Part shown: piece by piece, positions 19,125-27,176 of the stretch
Position numbering within the stretch: position 1 is the stretch's first letter
How the letters are laid out: each line of letters begins with the position of its first letter
NCBI GenBank assembly: GCA_007695035.1
Contig: REEO01000034.1
Span: 37,098 to 101,097 of the forward strand
Direction: 5' to 3'
Length of the DNA stretch: 64,000 bases
Origin: Saprospirales bacterium
GTDB lineage: Bacteria > Bacteroidota > Bacteroidia > Chitinophagales > Saprospiraceae
Position numbers and translations under genes: made by a program
The notes under the pieces: generated by a model
What the model was told of the DNA's origin: nothing
Database searches by the model: none
Seen by the model: the letters and a program-made list of their open reading frames with translations, nothing else

Positions 19125-19662
19125 GATTAGTTTTATACCTCAGGGAAAATAAGGTTCTGAAGTGACAGAAGTTTCACAATTGACAGTAGAAAGTACTAAT
19201 AGTAGAATGTTTGGAAAGTGGGAAAGTATAAAGTTGATAATGGTGGTTAGGGTTTGAGCCATGAGAGGCAATTAGTGAATTGCGTGTTTTGATAGAGATT
19301 TTCATTAGCCTGAATATCCTCGCGGGCTTTCAAACAAAATCAATTAATTGCGATGAGGGAGTACCTGCCCCCCTAAGCTTTGGGGGGGTATTGTTACTTT
19401 TTGTACTTGTCCCCAATCCTTTGGTGGATCAAGAAAAAAAGTAAAGGAGATTGATTTTCAACATATTACAATTAAACCAGGGACAAGTTATGATTAGAAT
19501 AAACCAAACATTTTCATGGGGCATTAACTATGGGGTTTTGTAGATTTAAATCAATGTTTCTATACATTAATTATTGGTAGTTAGGCATATCACCTTCGAA
19601 ACTTGAGGTATCTCATTGAAATTTCCACTCCCTTGTGGTGAACAGGAAACCTCTGATACCCT
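19125..19662. other. Gene-free region with palindromes
   Basis: A 538-base AT-rich stretch between convergent genes with no believable reading frame. Its centre (19368-19488) holds three overlapping inverted repeats listed as a separate feature. Short fragments resembling the common filler CAATTGACA occur near 19175. Nothing else was recognised. Confidence 0.6.
19368..19488. repeat. Nested palindrome cluster
   Basis: Three inverted repeats are read directly. First, CCCCCC (19368-19373) pairs with GGGGGG (19382-19387) around an AAGCTT-containing loop. Second, TTACTTTTTGTACTTG (19394-19409) pairs imperfectly with CAAGAAAAAAAGTAA (19430-19444). Third, ACTTGTCCC (19405-19413) pairs exactly with GGGACAAGT (19480-19488). 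The second and third share their left arm, so they are mutually exclusive structures. This could be a terminator pair for the two convergent genes, the remnant of a small non-coding mobile element, or a structured RNA. No transposase is present. Confidence 0.55.
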
Positions 19663-20421
19663 TTATCGTAATTCAATTTGTACGGAATCGCCCACTTTCA
19701 GGTCCAGTAATTCTGTAGCGGAAAAATTATTGACTGCAATTTCAAGGTGATCGGAGGAGTTGAAGCGGCAAAGTATTTCTCCGTAGGGCACCTCCATGTA
19801 GTGGGTTTTCAGATTGCGAACAGGTTGGTGGTTTTTGAAGAAAATTTTAAAGTTGCGATCTCCAACCACCCGCTTAAACAAAGACCTGCTCACGTTGAGT
19901 GTCAAATTGCCAAAGTTGTCACAATAGGTCACCACTGCCCGGATGGTGTCACTGCTGACCACCGGTTGAATCCCCAGTTTTTCATTGATGGGAATTTCCA
20001 GTTCGAGTTCCTCCGGATCCGGTTTGATAATGCGCGCCACGGCATTGCAGAGAGTCAATACCAGCGGGAATTCCTTTTTGTAGTTAATACCTATGGAACC
20101 AGCTCTTTTAAGATTTTTAAAAGCAAGGGAAAAAAGGCCGTTGTTAGGACCGACAAAATAGTGGCCATTATGCTCGAAAAACAATATCTCATTCTCCCGG
20201 TCGTAATGAGGCAGCACACAGACAATATGAACTGTACCTTCCGGAAAAGCCCGGTAGAAAGATCGAACGATAAAAGCTGCCTGATTCAGATCAAAGGGGT
20301 TTATACCGTGTGTGATGTCAAAAATGCGCGCATGGGGAAATCGCTTTACCAGCAGACCTTTCATTTGTCCCGTGGTGTAGCCCTTATCCGACCAATCCGT
20401 TGTAAGTGTTATGTCCGGCAT
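19663..20421 (-). CDS. SAM hydroxide adenosyltransferase family protein (DUF62), divergent
   Basis: The protein aligns along its whole length with the S-adenosylmethionine hydrolase/halogenase family. TLTTDW at the N-terminus, DITHGINPFDLNQAAF, the FPEGTVHIV strand, GHYFVGPNNGLFSL and the C-terminal CDNFGNLTLNV motif are all in order. However, the position usually held by the catalytic Asp (VD in family members) reads CVLPHY, and the usual His motif (HIARGG or HGRD type) reads CNAVARI. The catalytic Asp and His therefore appear to be replaced. It may bind SAM without hydrolysing it, or act on something else. ATG at 20421 is preferred over TTG at 20427. A perfect promoter lies immediately upstream. 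Confidence 0.8.
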   Translation of the reverse strand: MPDITLTTDWSDKGYTTGQMKGLLVKRFPHARIFDITHGINPFDLNQAAFIVRSFYRAFPEGTVHIVCVLPHYDRENEILFFEHNGHYFVGPNNGLFSLAFKNLKRAGSIGINYKKEFPLVLTLCNAVARIIKPDPEELELEIPINEKLGIQPVVSSDTIRAVVTYCDNFGNLTLNVSRSLFKRVVGDRNFKIFFKNHQPVRNLKTHYMEVPYGEILCRFNSSDHLEIAVNNFSATELLDLKVGDSVQIELR

Positions 20422-20436
20422 GATCAATTATTTTTT

Positions 20437-20466
20437 CAAAAGTAATAAATTTTGGTAGAAATCAAA
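20437..20466 (-). promoter_or_regulatory. Bacteroidota-type promoter for the DUF62 gene
   Basis: Minus-strand TTTG (20463-20466), an 18-base spacer and TACTTTTG (20437-20444) match the TTG-N17-23-TAnnTTTG consensus of the primary sigma factor in this phylum. Predicted leader is only about 10 bases. Confidence 0.7.
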
Positions 20467-20511
20467 GCACTGATTACCCACAAACCACGTTCACTAACAC
20501 TATTTTGGAAC

Positions 20512-20541
20512 TTGCAGCAAGCCTCAGGCGTTTTATATTTG
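20512..20541 (+). promoter_or_regulatory. Bacteroidota-type promoter, probably for phoH
   Basis: TTG (20512-20514), 19-base spacer, TATATTTG (20534-20541), an exact consensus match. The leader to the phoH start would be about 180-200 bases and contains a 10-codon ATG frame at 20651-20683. Confidence 0.65.
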
Positions 20542-20746
20542 CGTAATATTTAAGTGATCCGGGTCTTTTTTACATCTTTTTTCGTAACATTGTACCATTG
20601 TTCATAAGCGCCATTTAAGCAGTTTTCACAGCTATTCTGTGTACAATATAATGCCAGGTAAAAACTGTTTTACTGAATTATAAACTAAAACTAAGCAAAT
20701 TATCAGACCAAAGGATTTTAGTGAGATTATTCTCAGTGTTGAAGGG

Positions 20747-21724
20747 GTGAATCCGGTTGACCTCTTCGGTGAAAAAAACATCAAGCTCAACTTATTTAAG
20801 GATGCCTACCCGGAATTGAAAATCGTGTCCCGGGGCAATCAGTTGAAGCTAACCGGACATAAAAAGCGCACCCAGGCGGCCAAAGCCGATCTCGAAACCA
20901 TGGTGAGAATCCTCAGGGAAAATGACGACTTGCCTGTACAAACCGTGCAGGATCTCATGGAGGGTGTGGAACCTTTTTACACTCAAAAAAGCAATGGACA
21001 CGGTAACACCATCGTCCACGGAAGAGACGGGCGACCCATCAAAGCCAAAACCCGCAACCAGAAGAAACTCTTCGAAACCTCGGAGGCCAATGACGTGGTA
21101 TTTGCAGTTGGTCCGGCCGGTACGGGTAAAACCTATACCGCTGTAGCCATGGCTGTACGCGCGATGAAAAACCGCATGGTGAAGAAAATCATACTCACCA
21201 GGCCCGCAGTAGAGGCCGGTGAAAGCCTCGGTTTTTTGCCGGGTGACCTAAAGGACAAGGTGGATCCGTATCTCAGGCCACTTTACGATGCCCTGGACGA
21301 TATGTTGCCCGTGGAAAAACTCAATTACTTCATGGCCAACAGGATCATTGAAGTGGCCCCTCTGGCTTTTATGAGGGGAAGGACGCTCGATAACGCTTTT
21401 ATTATTCTGGACGAGGCACAAAATGCCACCACCACCCAGATAAAAATGTTTCTCACCAGACTGGGTCCTTCGGCCAAGTGCATTGTCACCGGGGATATGT
21501 CTCAAATAGACCTGCCCTTCAGCCAAAAATCCGGCCTCGGAAGAGCCATTGATCTTTTATCGCCCCTGGACGGTATCGGTGTGGTTCGACTCACTGCAGA
21601 GGACGTGGTCAGACACCGCCTCGTAAAACAGATTATAATGGCTTACGACAAATCTGACAACGACCAAAAGACCGCAAATAAAAAACGGCAAAACCGGAAG
21701 TCCGCCAGTGACGAAGAGGAGTAA
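20747..21724 (+). CDS. phoH: PhoH family ATPase
   Basis: P-loop ATPase of the PhoH/YbeZ family, linked to RNA metabolism and stress. Walker A GPAGTGKT is at residues 122-129, and the Walker B motif is ILDEAQN (around 215-221). The N-terminal RNA-binding-like region (IVSRGNQLKLTG) is typical of the chromosomal PhoH found near ybeY, and the basic C-terminal tail is short. The listed start is GTG. Sequence upstream in the same frame (IILSVEGVNPVDLFG) also looks like the family's N-terminus, but no ATG, GTG or TTG occurs there before a TAA at 20681. True translation may therefore begin at an ATT codon (20726 or 20729). Followed at 63 bases by an OsmC-family gene. Confidence 0.92.
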   Translation: MNPVDLFGEKNIKLNLFKDAYPELKIVSRGNQLKLTGHKKRTQAAKADLETMVRILRENDDLPVQTVQDLMEGVEPFYTQKSNGHGNTIVHGRDGRPIKAKTRNQKKLFETSEANDVVFAVGPAGTGKTYTAVAMAVRAMKNRMVKKIILTRPAVEAGESLGFLPGDLKDKVDPYLRPLYDALDDMLPVEKLNYFMANRIIEVAPLAFMRGRTLDNAFIILDEAQNATTTQIKMFLTRLGPSAKCIVTGDMSQIDLPFSQKSGLGRAIDLLSPLDGIGVVRLTAEDVVRHRLVKQIIMAYDKSDNDQKTANKKRQNRKSASDEEE

Positions 21725-21787
21725 ATTATTTAGGATTTAAACCGGGGGCTGCTGCCACTCATTATAAAAGCCATAACACCATTCAGC

Positions 21788-22192
21788 ATGAAAATATCTG
21801 AAGTTGAATATTCGGGTGAATTGCGAACCAGAGCAGTACACCTCCGTTCGGGCAATGCCATTATTACCGATGCCCCTGTGGACAACCAGGGTAAGGGACA
21901 AGCATTTTCTCCCACCGACCTTTTGACCACTTCCCTGGCATCTTGCATGCTCACCATCATGGGAATCAAGGCAAGATATATGAACCTCAAAATAGAGGGT
22001 TCCAAGGCTCGTGTGACCAAAATAATGGCATCCGATCCTCGCCGGGTGAGCGAAGTTGCCATTAAAATACAGATGCCCAAAAGCGGATTTTCCGACCGTG
22101 ACAAGAAAATACTGGAACAAGCGGCTATGACCTGTCCGGTGATGCTGAGTCTTCACCCGGATATCAAAAAAGACATCTCTTTTGAGTGGTGA
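21788..22192 (+). CDS. OsmC/Ohr family protein
   Basis: A 134-residue OsmC-fold protein, a family of thiol peroxidases that reduce organic hydroperoxides. The two redox cysteines are present: one in the central helix (TTSLASCMLTIMG, Cys about 57) and one near the C-terminus (AAMTCPVMLSL). The family-typical SPTDLLTTSLASC segment is intact. Cytosolic, no signal. It sits between phoH and aroA on the same strand with 63- and 95-base gaps. Exact substrate not predictable. Confidence 0.9.
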   Translation: MKISEVEYSGELRTRAVHLRSGNAIITDAPVDNQGKGQAFSPTDLLTTSLASCMLTIMGIKARYMNLKIEGSKARVTKIMASDPRRVSEVAIKIQMPKSGFSDRDKKILEQAAMTCPVMLSLHPDIKKDISFEW

Positions 22193-22287
22193 ATTCCCGG
22201 CCATTCTGTCGGGTCCGGTTTCTGTATATTTTTTATTGTTCATAGAAAGGCAATCCTTACAGTGCCAGTGCAAAAAGTACAATTTCG

Positions 22288-23538
22288 ATGGCTTCGAAAG
22301 TGATATTGGAGGGATATAAAGGAGCGTTAAGGGCTGAAGTCGATCTGCCCTACTCCAAGAGCATTCTTAACCGGATACTCGCAATCCATTCTTTTCAGGA
22401 TGAAATATCCTTGCCCTCTGAAAATCTACCCGAAGATGTTAAAGTCTTTTGCGAAATGCTGAACCGGAAGGAAGGACTACTCGACGCCGGCCATGCGGGC
22501 ACGGCACTTCGGTTCGGAACTGCCGTTGCGGCCTTAAAACCTGGGAAATGGACCATTACCGGAAGCAGCCGCATGAAACAAAGGCCCGTAAAATGGCTGG
22601 TGGAGGCACTGTGGCAGTTGGGGGCATACATAAAGTATCTAGAAAGGGAAGGTTTTCCCCCACTGGCTGTGACCGGGAAGAAACTGCTGTGCAATCAAAC
22701 TATTGAAATTCCCGGAAATATTAGCAGCCAGTATATTTCGGCCCTGTTAATGATTGGCCCTTATGTGCAAAATGGTTTGCAATTAAAAATCCGGGAGCCG
22801 GTCCTGTCCCGGCCATATATCGATATGACTGTTGAGCTCATGCGGAGAGCGGGTGCCATTGTATCACAGGACGGAAATTACTACGAGGTAGAACCTAAAC
22901 CTTATACTGTCACGAGTTTTAAGCCTGAGAGGGACTGGAGTTCCGCTTCCTATTTCCTGGCGCAACTCTTTGCTCAGGGCGAGGGAGAGGTCTTTTTTCC
23001 TTCCCTTGAAAGAGAGAGCCTTCAAGGGGATTCGAAGATTTGCGATTGGTTTGAAAGTAATGGAATGGAGGTTTCTGTCTATAACGGAGGCCTGTTGTTC
23101 CGGCTTTCAAAAGGGAATGCAATTTTCGGAAAGACCGAAGCCATCGATTTTGCAGAAATGCCCGATATGGTGCAGACTTTCGCAGTGCTGTTTTTGAAAA
23201 AAGAAATTGGTGCCCGATTTAGCGGATGTGACAACCTCAATCTAAAGGAGACCAACCGACTCGACAAACTGCGGAACCTGGTGCTACAGTGTGGTGGAGA
23301 ATTGCTCCCCGGTGAACCGGGCGAATTGAATTTCAATCCTCCGTCATCAATGCCAGATCTGTCCAAAACGATCCTATCAGTTTACGGAGACCACCGCATG
23401 GCCATGAGCCAATCCATTTTGGCCTGCAACGGACAACGGCTGCAAATCGAAAACCCCAAAGTGGTGGAAAAATCATTTCCCTCTTTCTGGAAAGAACTCA
23501 GAAAGACCAGGCTTAAGGTAAGTTTTGAGAACCGGTAG
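22288..23538 (+). CDS. aroA: 3-phosphoshikimate 1-carboxyvinyltransferase (EPSP synthase)
   Basis: AroA joins phosphoenolpyruvate to shikimate-3-phosphate in aromatic amino-acid synthesis. Motifs in order: YSKSILNR (shikimate phosphate binding, about 22-29), DAGHAGTALRF (about 66-76), GSSRMKQRPV (PEP and phosphate site), ISSQYISALL, EMPDMVQTFAV (catalytic Asp) and the C-terminal YGDHRMAMS. Two deviations are visible. The usual GNAGTA reads GHAGTA, and the usual KETDR reads KETNR. The protein is 416 residues, near the usual 430. No other shikimate-pathway gene is in the window. Its last 26 bases overlap the 3' end of the opposing small membrane-protein gene. Confidence 0.92.
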   Translation: MASKVILEGYKGALRAEVDLPYSKSILNRILAIHSFQDEISLPSENLPEDVKVFCEMLNRKEGLLDAGHAGTALRFGTAVAALKPGKWTITGSSRMKQRPVKWLVEALWQLGAYIKYLEREGFPPLAVTGKKLLCNQTIEIPGNISSQYISALLMIGPYVQNGLQLKIREPVLSRPYIDMTVELMRRAGAIVSQDGNYYEVEPKPYTVTSFKPERDWSSASYFLAQLFAQGEGEVFFPSLERESLQGDSKICDWFESNGMEVSVYNGGLLFRLSKGNAIFGKTEAIDFAEMPDMVQTFAVLFLKKEIGARFSGCDNLNLKETNRLDKLRNLVLQCGGELLPGEPGELNFNPPSSMPDLSKTILSVYGDHRMAMSQSILACNGQRLQIENPKVVEKSFPSFWKELRKTRLKVSFENR

Positions 23539-23770
23539 CCGGTTGAGAGCTATTCTCATTTTTTCGAAACAGACTGATCACCAGATAATTAACAGTAAAA
23601 AAAATGACTGCCCACAAAGCGAGGTCAATTAGAAAATTGACGTTGAGCAAGCCATCGCTGAAACTGTAGGAAAACCCTGTCAGGGCATATACGAACCTCA
23701 TGGCGATGTAGGTGAATACTATTGAGATAAGCACAGAAAATAACCGAATCTTTCTATTGGATTTCTTCAT
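23513..23770 (-). CDS. Small membrane protein, hypothetical
   Basis: An 85-residue protein starting at ATG 23770. The frame is open further upstream to 23890, but the extra 40 residues carry no recognisable feature, and MKKSNRKIRLF is a typical basic start before a membrane helix. Two hydrophobic helices (about 9-28 and 45-65) are joined by a short loop, and the C-terminus is polar. Likely an inner-membrane protein. Its 3' end overlaps aroA tail-to-tail by 26 bases. Family not recognised. Confidence 0.65.
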   Translation of the reverse strand: MKKSNRKIRLFSVLISIVFTYIAMRFVYALTGFSYSFSDGLLNVNFLIDLALWAVIFFTVNYLVISLFRKNENSSQPATGSQNLP

Positions 23771-23908
23771 CGTTAATTTTTGACTATTACAAAAAAATAC
23801 AAGTAATTCGGGTCCATCCGAATTTTTCAATCTCCAATTTATTGCAAGATACTGGCCGCTCTGACTCTGAACACCAAAAGCAATTCTCATTTTGCCGGCA
23901 ATCCCACG

Positions 23909-24460
23909 CTATTTTATAAGCTTACTGATCGCCCTGAATTCGTCATTCCCGCTTTCACGCATCATCTGAAAAAGGATCATTTCAACCGAGACGATAAAGA
24001 CCCCGGACTGGCAGAGGCGCTCTAGCGCAAGGATTTTATTGTGTTCAAATCTGGAAGAAACCGCATCGGCCACGACGTGAACCCTCAATCCCTTTTCCAC
24101 TGCGTCCAGGGCAGTCTGAAGCACGCAAACATGGGCTTCCACACCGCAGAGAACCAGGTCCGTGGCGCCCATTATCTCCTCTGAAATCAGGAGGTGATCG
24201 TCTTTCATACAACTGAAACACATTTTCTCGAAAACCTTCGTGTTTTCCGGCAATTCAATGCCCGCATCGGTATGACCGATACCCTTCGGATACTGTTCGG
24301 TGACCAGGGTCGGAACCCTGAGGATTTCCATTCCCTTTATCAGTGTATTTACCGATTTTTTCAGCCTTTCCTTTTCGTGAATAACGGGCATCAGCCTCCC
24401 CTGCAGGTCAATTACCATGAGGCGCGTTCCTTTTCGATTGGGAATTCCGGTATGGGACAT
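23909..24460 (-). CDS. Isochorismatase-like cysteine hydrolase
   Basis: A 183-residue isochorismatase-fold protein of the YcaC-like branch. The triad is visible: Asp in MVIDLQGRL (about 18), Lys in FEKMCFSC (about 78) and nucleophilic Cys in LCGVEAHVCVLQTALD (about 111). A cis-peptide Val-Glu precedes the Cys helix, as is usual. Such proteins hydrolyse amides or vinyl ethers; many have no known substrate. It follows the TlpA-like lipoprotein gene by 10 bases on the same strand and is very likely in its operon. Confidence 0.87.
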   Translation of the reverse strand: MSHTGIPNRKGTRLMVIDLQGRLMPVIHEKERLKKSVNTLIKGMEILRVPTLVTEQYPKGIGHTDAGIELPENTKVFEKMCFSCMKDDHLLISEEIMGATDLVLCGVEAHVCVLQTALDAVEKGLRVHVVADAVSSRFEHNKILALERLCQSGVFIVSVEMILFQMMRESGNDEFRAISKLIK

Positions 24461-24470
24461 GGGATGTGGT

Positions 24471-25907
24471 TTAAATGCTTTCCAAATAATTTCTCAGAGT
24501 CGTGGCGATATTTCCGGATGGTCTCTCGGCCGACGGTTCCAGAATATTTCCATCCCTGTCTAAAAGGATAAATCTGGGGATGGAATTGACCAGGAAGTGG
24601 GATGCAAATTCAGAGTTCCAGGCATTTTCTGCGAACCAGTGGTGACCCGATAGGCTTTTGTCATTTACCATCTCCTGCCAGGGGTCTTTTGTATTGTCGA
24701 TGGAAATCGCGAGAAAGGCAACGTCCTCGCCTTCAAACTCTTTGACGAGGTCTTCCCAGTATGGATGCTCCCTCAAACACGGACCGCACCAGGTGGCCCA
24801 AACATCGATGTAAATCAATCTTCCGTTGAGAAGAGAGAGGCGGACATCGTTTCCATTGATATCCTCAAATTCGAAGTCAGGAACGGAATTTCCGGGTTGC
24901 AGATCTTCCCATTTGGCCATTTCTCCCTCAAGGATATCAGCGTATTCTCTTTTTTCTACTTCCTCCATGAAGCGATCGTAAAATTGATTGATCGACCCCG
25001 GGCCCCGGTGAACTACCAGGGTCTTGATGTAGTCAAAAGTCAGGTATTCTGCAATTTTTGGGTTATCAAAAAAATTGGCGATCTGATCGAGTTCAGCACC
25101 AATGACCTCAGCTGCAGTTCCATCGTACAACTCTTCAGGTAATTCATTCTCAAAGGTCCGGTACATTTGAGAGCTAAGGACATTTCTGAAAACCGGCAGG
25201 ACGAGAAAATCGGGATTGCTGTTGTCCAGCGACATTAATTCTTCCTCTACTTCTTCTTTGGGAAAATCCAAATCTTCCTCATCTTCTATTCCCTGGATGT
25301 GCATGTGGTATCTGGGATACATGTTGTTGAGAAGTGCGATCCGATAAGTTGGATAGGCCCTTTCTAATTGTGCAAAAAGCGGGTGAATGTCCCCTGTTTT
25401 TTTCAAGCTATCCAGTCCTTGATTCAGTGCTTTCTCTGCCTTTGCTATTGCATCAAAATAGTCCTCTTTTTCGCGCTCAAAAAGGGACATAAATTTATTC
25501 AACTCATGCTGTTCCGCAATCATGGCCTTTTGCCTTACCAGGTAATTGTTTTCAAGACTGCGGTCTCCTGTGGCAGTAAAGGATTCGGGGAAATTGTCCC
25601 TGTCCAACTCAATGTGAATACTATCTCCGGGGCTGAGAAATAAATCCATTCCCGATCTGCCGTCCCCAACAAAAAAGTAGGCGGGTTCCGGGTACTCGAA
25701 CCTCAATTCGAAATTCCCGGCTTCGTCCGTGGACCCTTCCATGAGTATGTCAAACAAGGATACCGAAATTTCCTCCTCATTAAGGCCCTTTATTTGGCCG
25801 GTTATAATGATCTCTGGGATTTTTTCCTTCTTTTCGGCTTCCTGACAGGAACCAAAAAACATTAATAGTGCAATTGCAACCAGACTCTGGGATAGGAAAC
25901 TTTTCAT
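24471..25907 (-). CDS. TlpA-like thioredoxin-fold lipoprotein
   Basis: A 478-residue exported lipoprotein, with a signal peptide ending in the lipobox FFGSC (Cys about 21). The N-terminal 35-130 region resembles the DUF4369-type beta domain common before Bacteroidota thioredoxins (VSLFDILMEGSTDEAGNFELRF). A helical middle region follows. The C-terminal thioredoxin domain has the active site WATWCGPCLREHP (CxxC) and the cis-proline region NSIPRFILLDRDG. The predicted role is disulfide reduction or another redox task in the periplasm, tethered to a membrane. It heads a likely two-gene operon with the isochorismatase-like gene. Confidence 0.9.
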   Translation of the reverse strand: MKSFLSQSLVAIALLMFFGSCQEAEKKEKIPEIIITGQIKGLNEEEISVSLFDILMEGSTDEAGNFELRFEYPEPAYFFVGDGRSGMDLFLSPGDSIHIELDRDNFPESFTATGDRSLENNYLVRQKAMIAEQHELNKFMSLFEREKEDYFDAIAKAEKALNQGLDSLKKTGDIHPLFAQLERAYPTYRIALLNNMYPRYHMHIQGIEDEEDLDFPKEEVEEELMSLDNSNPDFLVLPVFRNVLSSQMYRTFENELPEELYDGTAAEVIGAELDQIANFFDNPKIAEYLTFDYIKTLVVHRGPGSINQFYDRFMEEVEKREYADILEGEMAKWEDLQPGNSVPDFEFEDINGNDVRLSLLNGRLIYIDVWATWCGPCLREHPYWEDLVKEFEGEDVAFLAISIDNTKDPWQEMVNDKSLSGHHWFAENAWNSEFASHFLVNSIPRFILLDRDGNILEPSAERPSGNIATTLRNYLESI

Positions 25908-26261
25908 ACTTCGTTATTTTCAGTAATTGAATGTCCGCAAATTTGAGTTTCTGCAACCTCTCAGCCCCCGGGGGAGGGGGGAGGAACTGATAACATTTCA
26001 GCCGTTTTTGCGAGCAGCCACAAACCTCTAAGTTACAACTATTTTCAAAAACGGGAAATCATAATACTTACGGATGCTGTAGTGTCCATTTAGGAGAAAA
26101 ATTTTCGGTTGAAAATGTATGTGATTAAAATCAAAGTCGGTCTATTCGCAATGTTCGACTTCCTGCAACTAAAGTAACCGCCAATCGTTTGTATATTCGC
26201 GCCCGAAAATATTGGAAGCCCCGCGGGAAACTTCGCATGTAGAGAAAATAATCAGATCATC
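25908..26261. other. Intergenic region between divergent genes
   Basis: About 350 bases with no coding frame. It contains a GC-rich palindrome (CCCCCGGGGG at 25965-25974, flanked by CCTC and GAGG). A near-consensus -7 box, TATATTCG, lies about 70 bases before the BASS transporter start. No perfect promoter was found. Confidence 0.55.
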
Positions 26262-27161
26262 TTGAGTCAGCAGTTGTTTTCAGAAAGTTTGTTGCCCATT
26301 GCCATTTTTTTAATAATGCTGGGTATAGGAACCGGCTTGCGATTGGAGAATTTTACAGCCATATTCCGCAAGCCAAAGAGTATCCTCGTCGGTTTGGGAG
26401 GTCAGATGTTGTACCTGCCTGCCCTGGCATTTTTATTGGCCTTCATTTGGCCCATTGATCCGGTCTATAAGGTGGGGTTGATTATTCTGGCCGCCTGTCC
26501 CGGTGGTACAGCCTCAAACCTCATCACATACATCCTAAATGCCAAAGTAGCCCTTTCTGTGAGTCTGACTGCCCTCAACAGCATTTTGATTCTGATGACG
26601 GTTCCCTTTTTTGTGGGGCTTGCCCAGAGTACGTTTATGAGGGATTTTCAGCCTGTGGAGATGCCCTTTTGGCACACTGTGGAGGAAATTGCACTCACTG
26701 TACTGCTCCCCGTGGGGATAGGGGTCTTATTGAATCACCTTTTCCCACTTTTGATGGAGCGGATACAAAAACCGCTGAAGTACATAATGACGAGCATCCT
26801 TCTCGTGGTTTTCCTCGGTGTTTTTATCGCTTCTGAAAACGGAGACACTGACAGCATTTTTGAGCAGCCTCTTGTGTTTTTGGCAGCTTTCCTGTTGAAT
26901 CTGGGGGCTTTTGTAGGGGGAGTATTTATCTCTAATTACTTCGGGCTTACCAGTAAGGAAAAAGTTACTGTCGGTATTGAAGTCGGTTTGCAAAACAGTG
27001 CCCTGGCAATTTTCGTGGCAGCTTCTCTGCTCGGTTCGAATGAAATGGCTCTTGTGGCCGTGATGTACAGCCTGTTCACCTTTTTTACCACCTTTATCTA
27101 CGCATGGATCAGTCTCTACTGGATCAGGTGGAAAGGTGTGGCAGGGAAGTTTAAACTGTGA
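26262..27161 (+). CDS. Bile acid:sodium symporter (BASS) family transporter
   Basis: A 299-residue inner-membrane protein with about 9-10 hydrophobic helices. The family motif ILAACPGGTASNLITYI, part of the Na+-binding core, is intact. A second crossover region reads EVGLQNSALAIFVAAS, which also matches. Members use a Na+ gradient to import organic anions such as pyruvate, pantoate or bile acids; the substrate here is not known. The only in-frame start is TTG at 26262. It is convergent with the next gene (15-base gap). Confidence 0.9.
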   Translation: MSQQLFSESLLPIAIFLIMLGIGTGLRLENFTAIFRKPKSILVGLGGQMLYLPALAFLLAFIWPIDPVYKVGLIILAACPGGTASNLITYILNAKVALSVSLTALNSILILMTVPFFVGLAQSTFMRDFQPVEMPFWHTVEEIALTVLLPVGIGVLLNHLFPLLMERIQKPLKYIMTSILLVVFLGVFIASENGDTDSIFEQPLVFLAAFLLNLGAFVGGVFISNYFGLTSKEKVTVGIEVGLQNSALAIFVAASLLGSNEMALVAVMYSLFTFFTTFIYAWISLYWIRWKGVAGKFKL

Positions 27162-27176
27162 CCTGCGGTTTGTGAT

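Noticed and set aside
19366..19490. Insertion sequence
   Set aside because: Inverted repeats are internal and overlapping, no transposase frame exists and no target-site duplication was seen.
19747..20445. 232-residue plus-strand frame antisense to the DUF62 gene
   Set aside because: The minus-strand product shows clear family motifs along its whole length; the plus frame has none.
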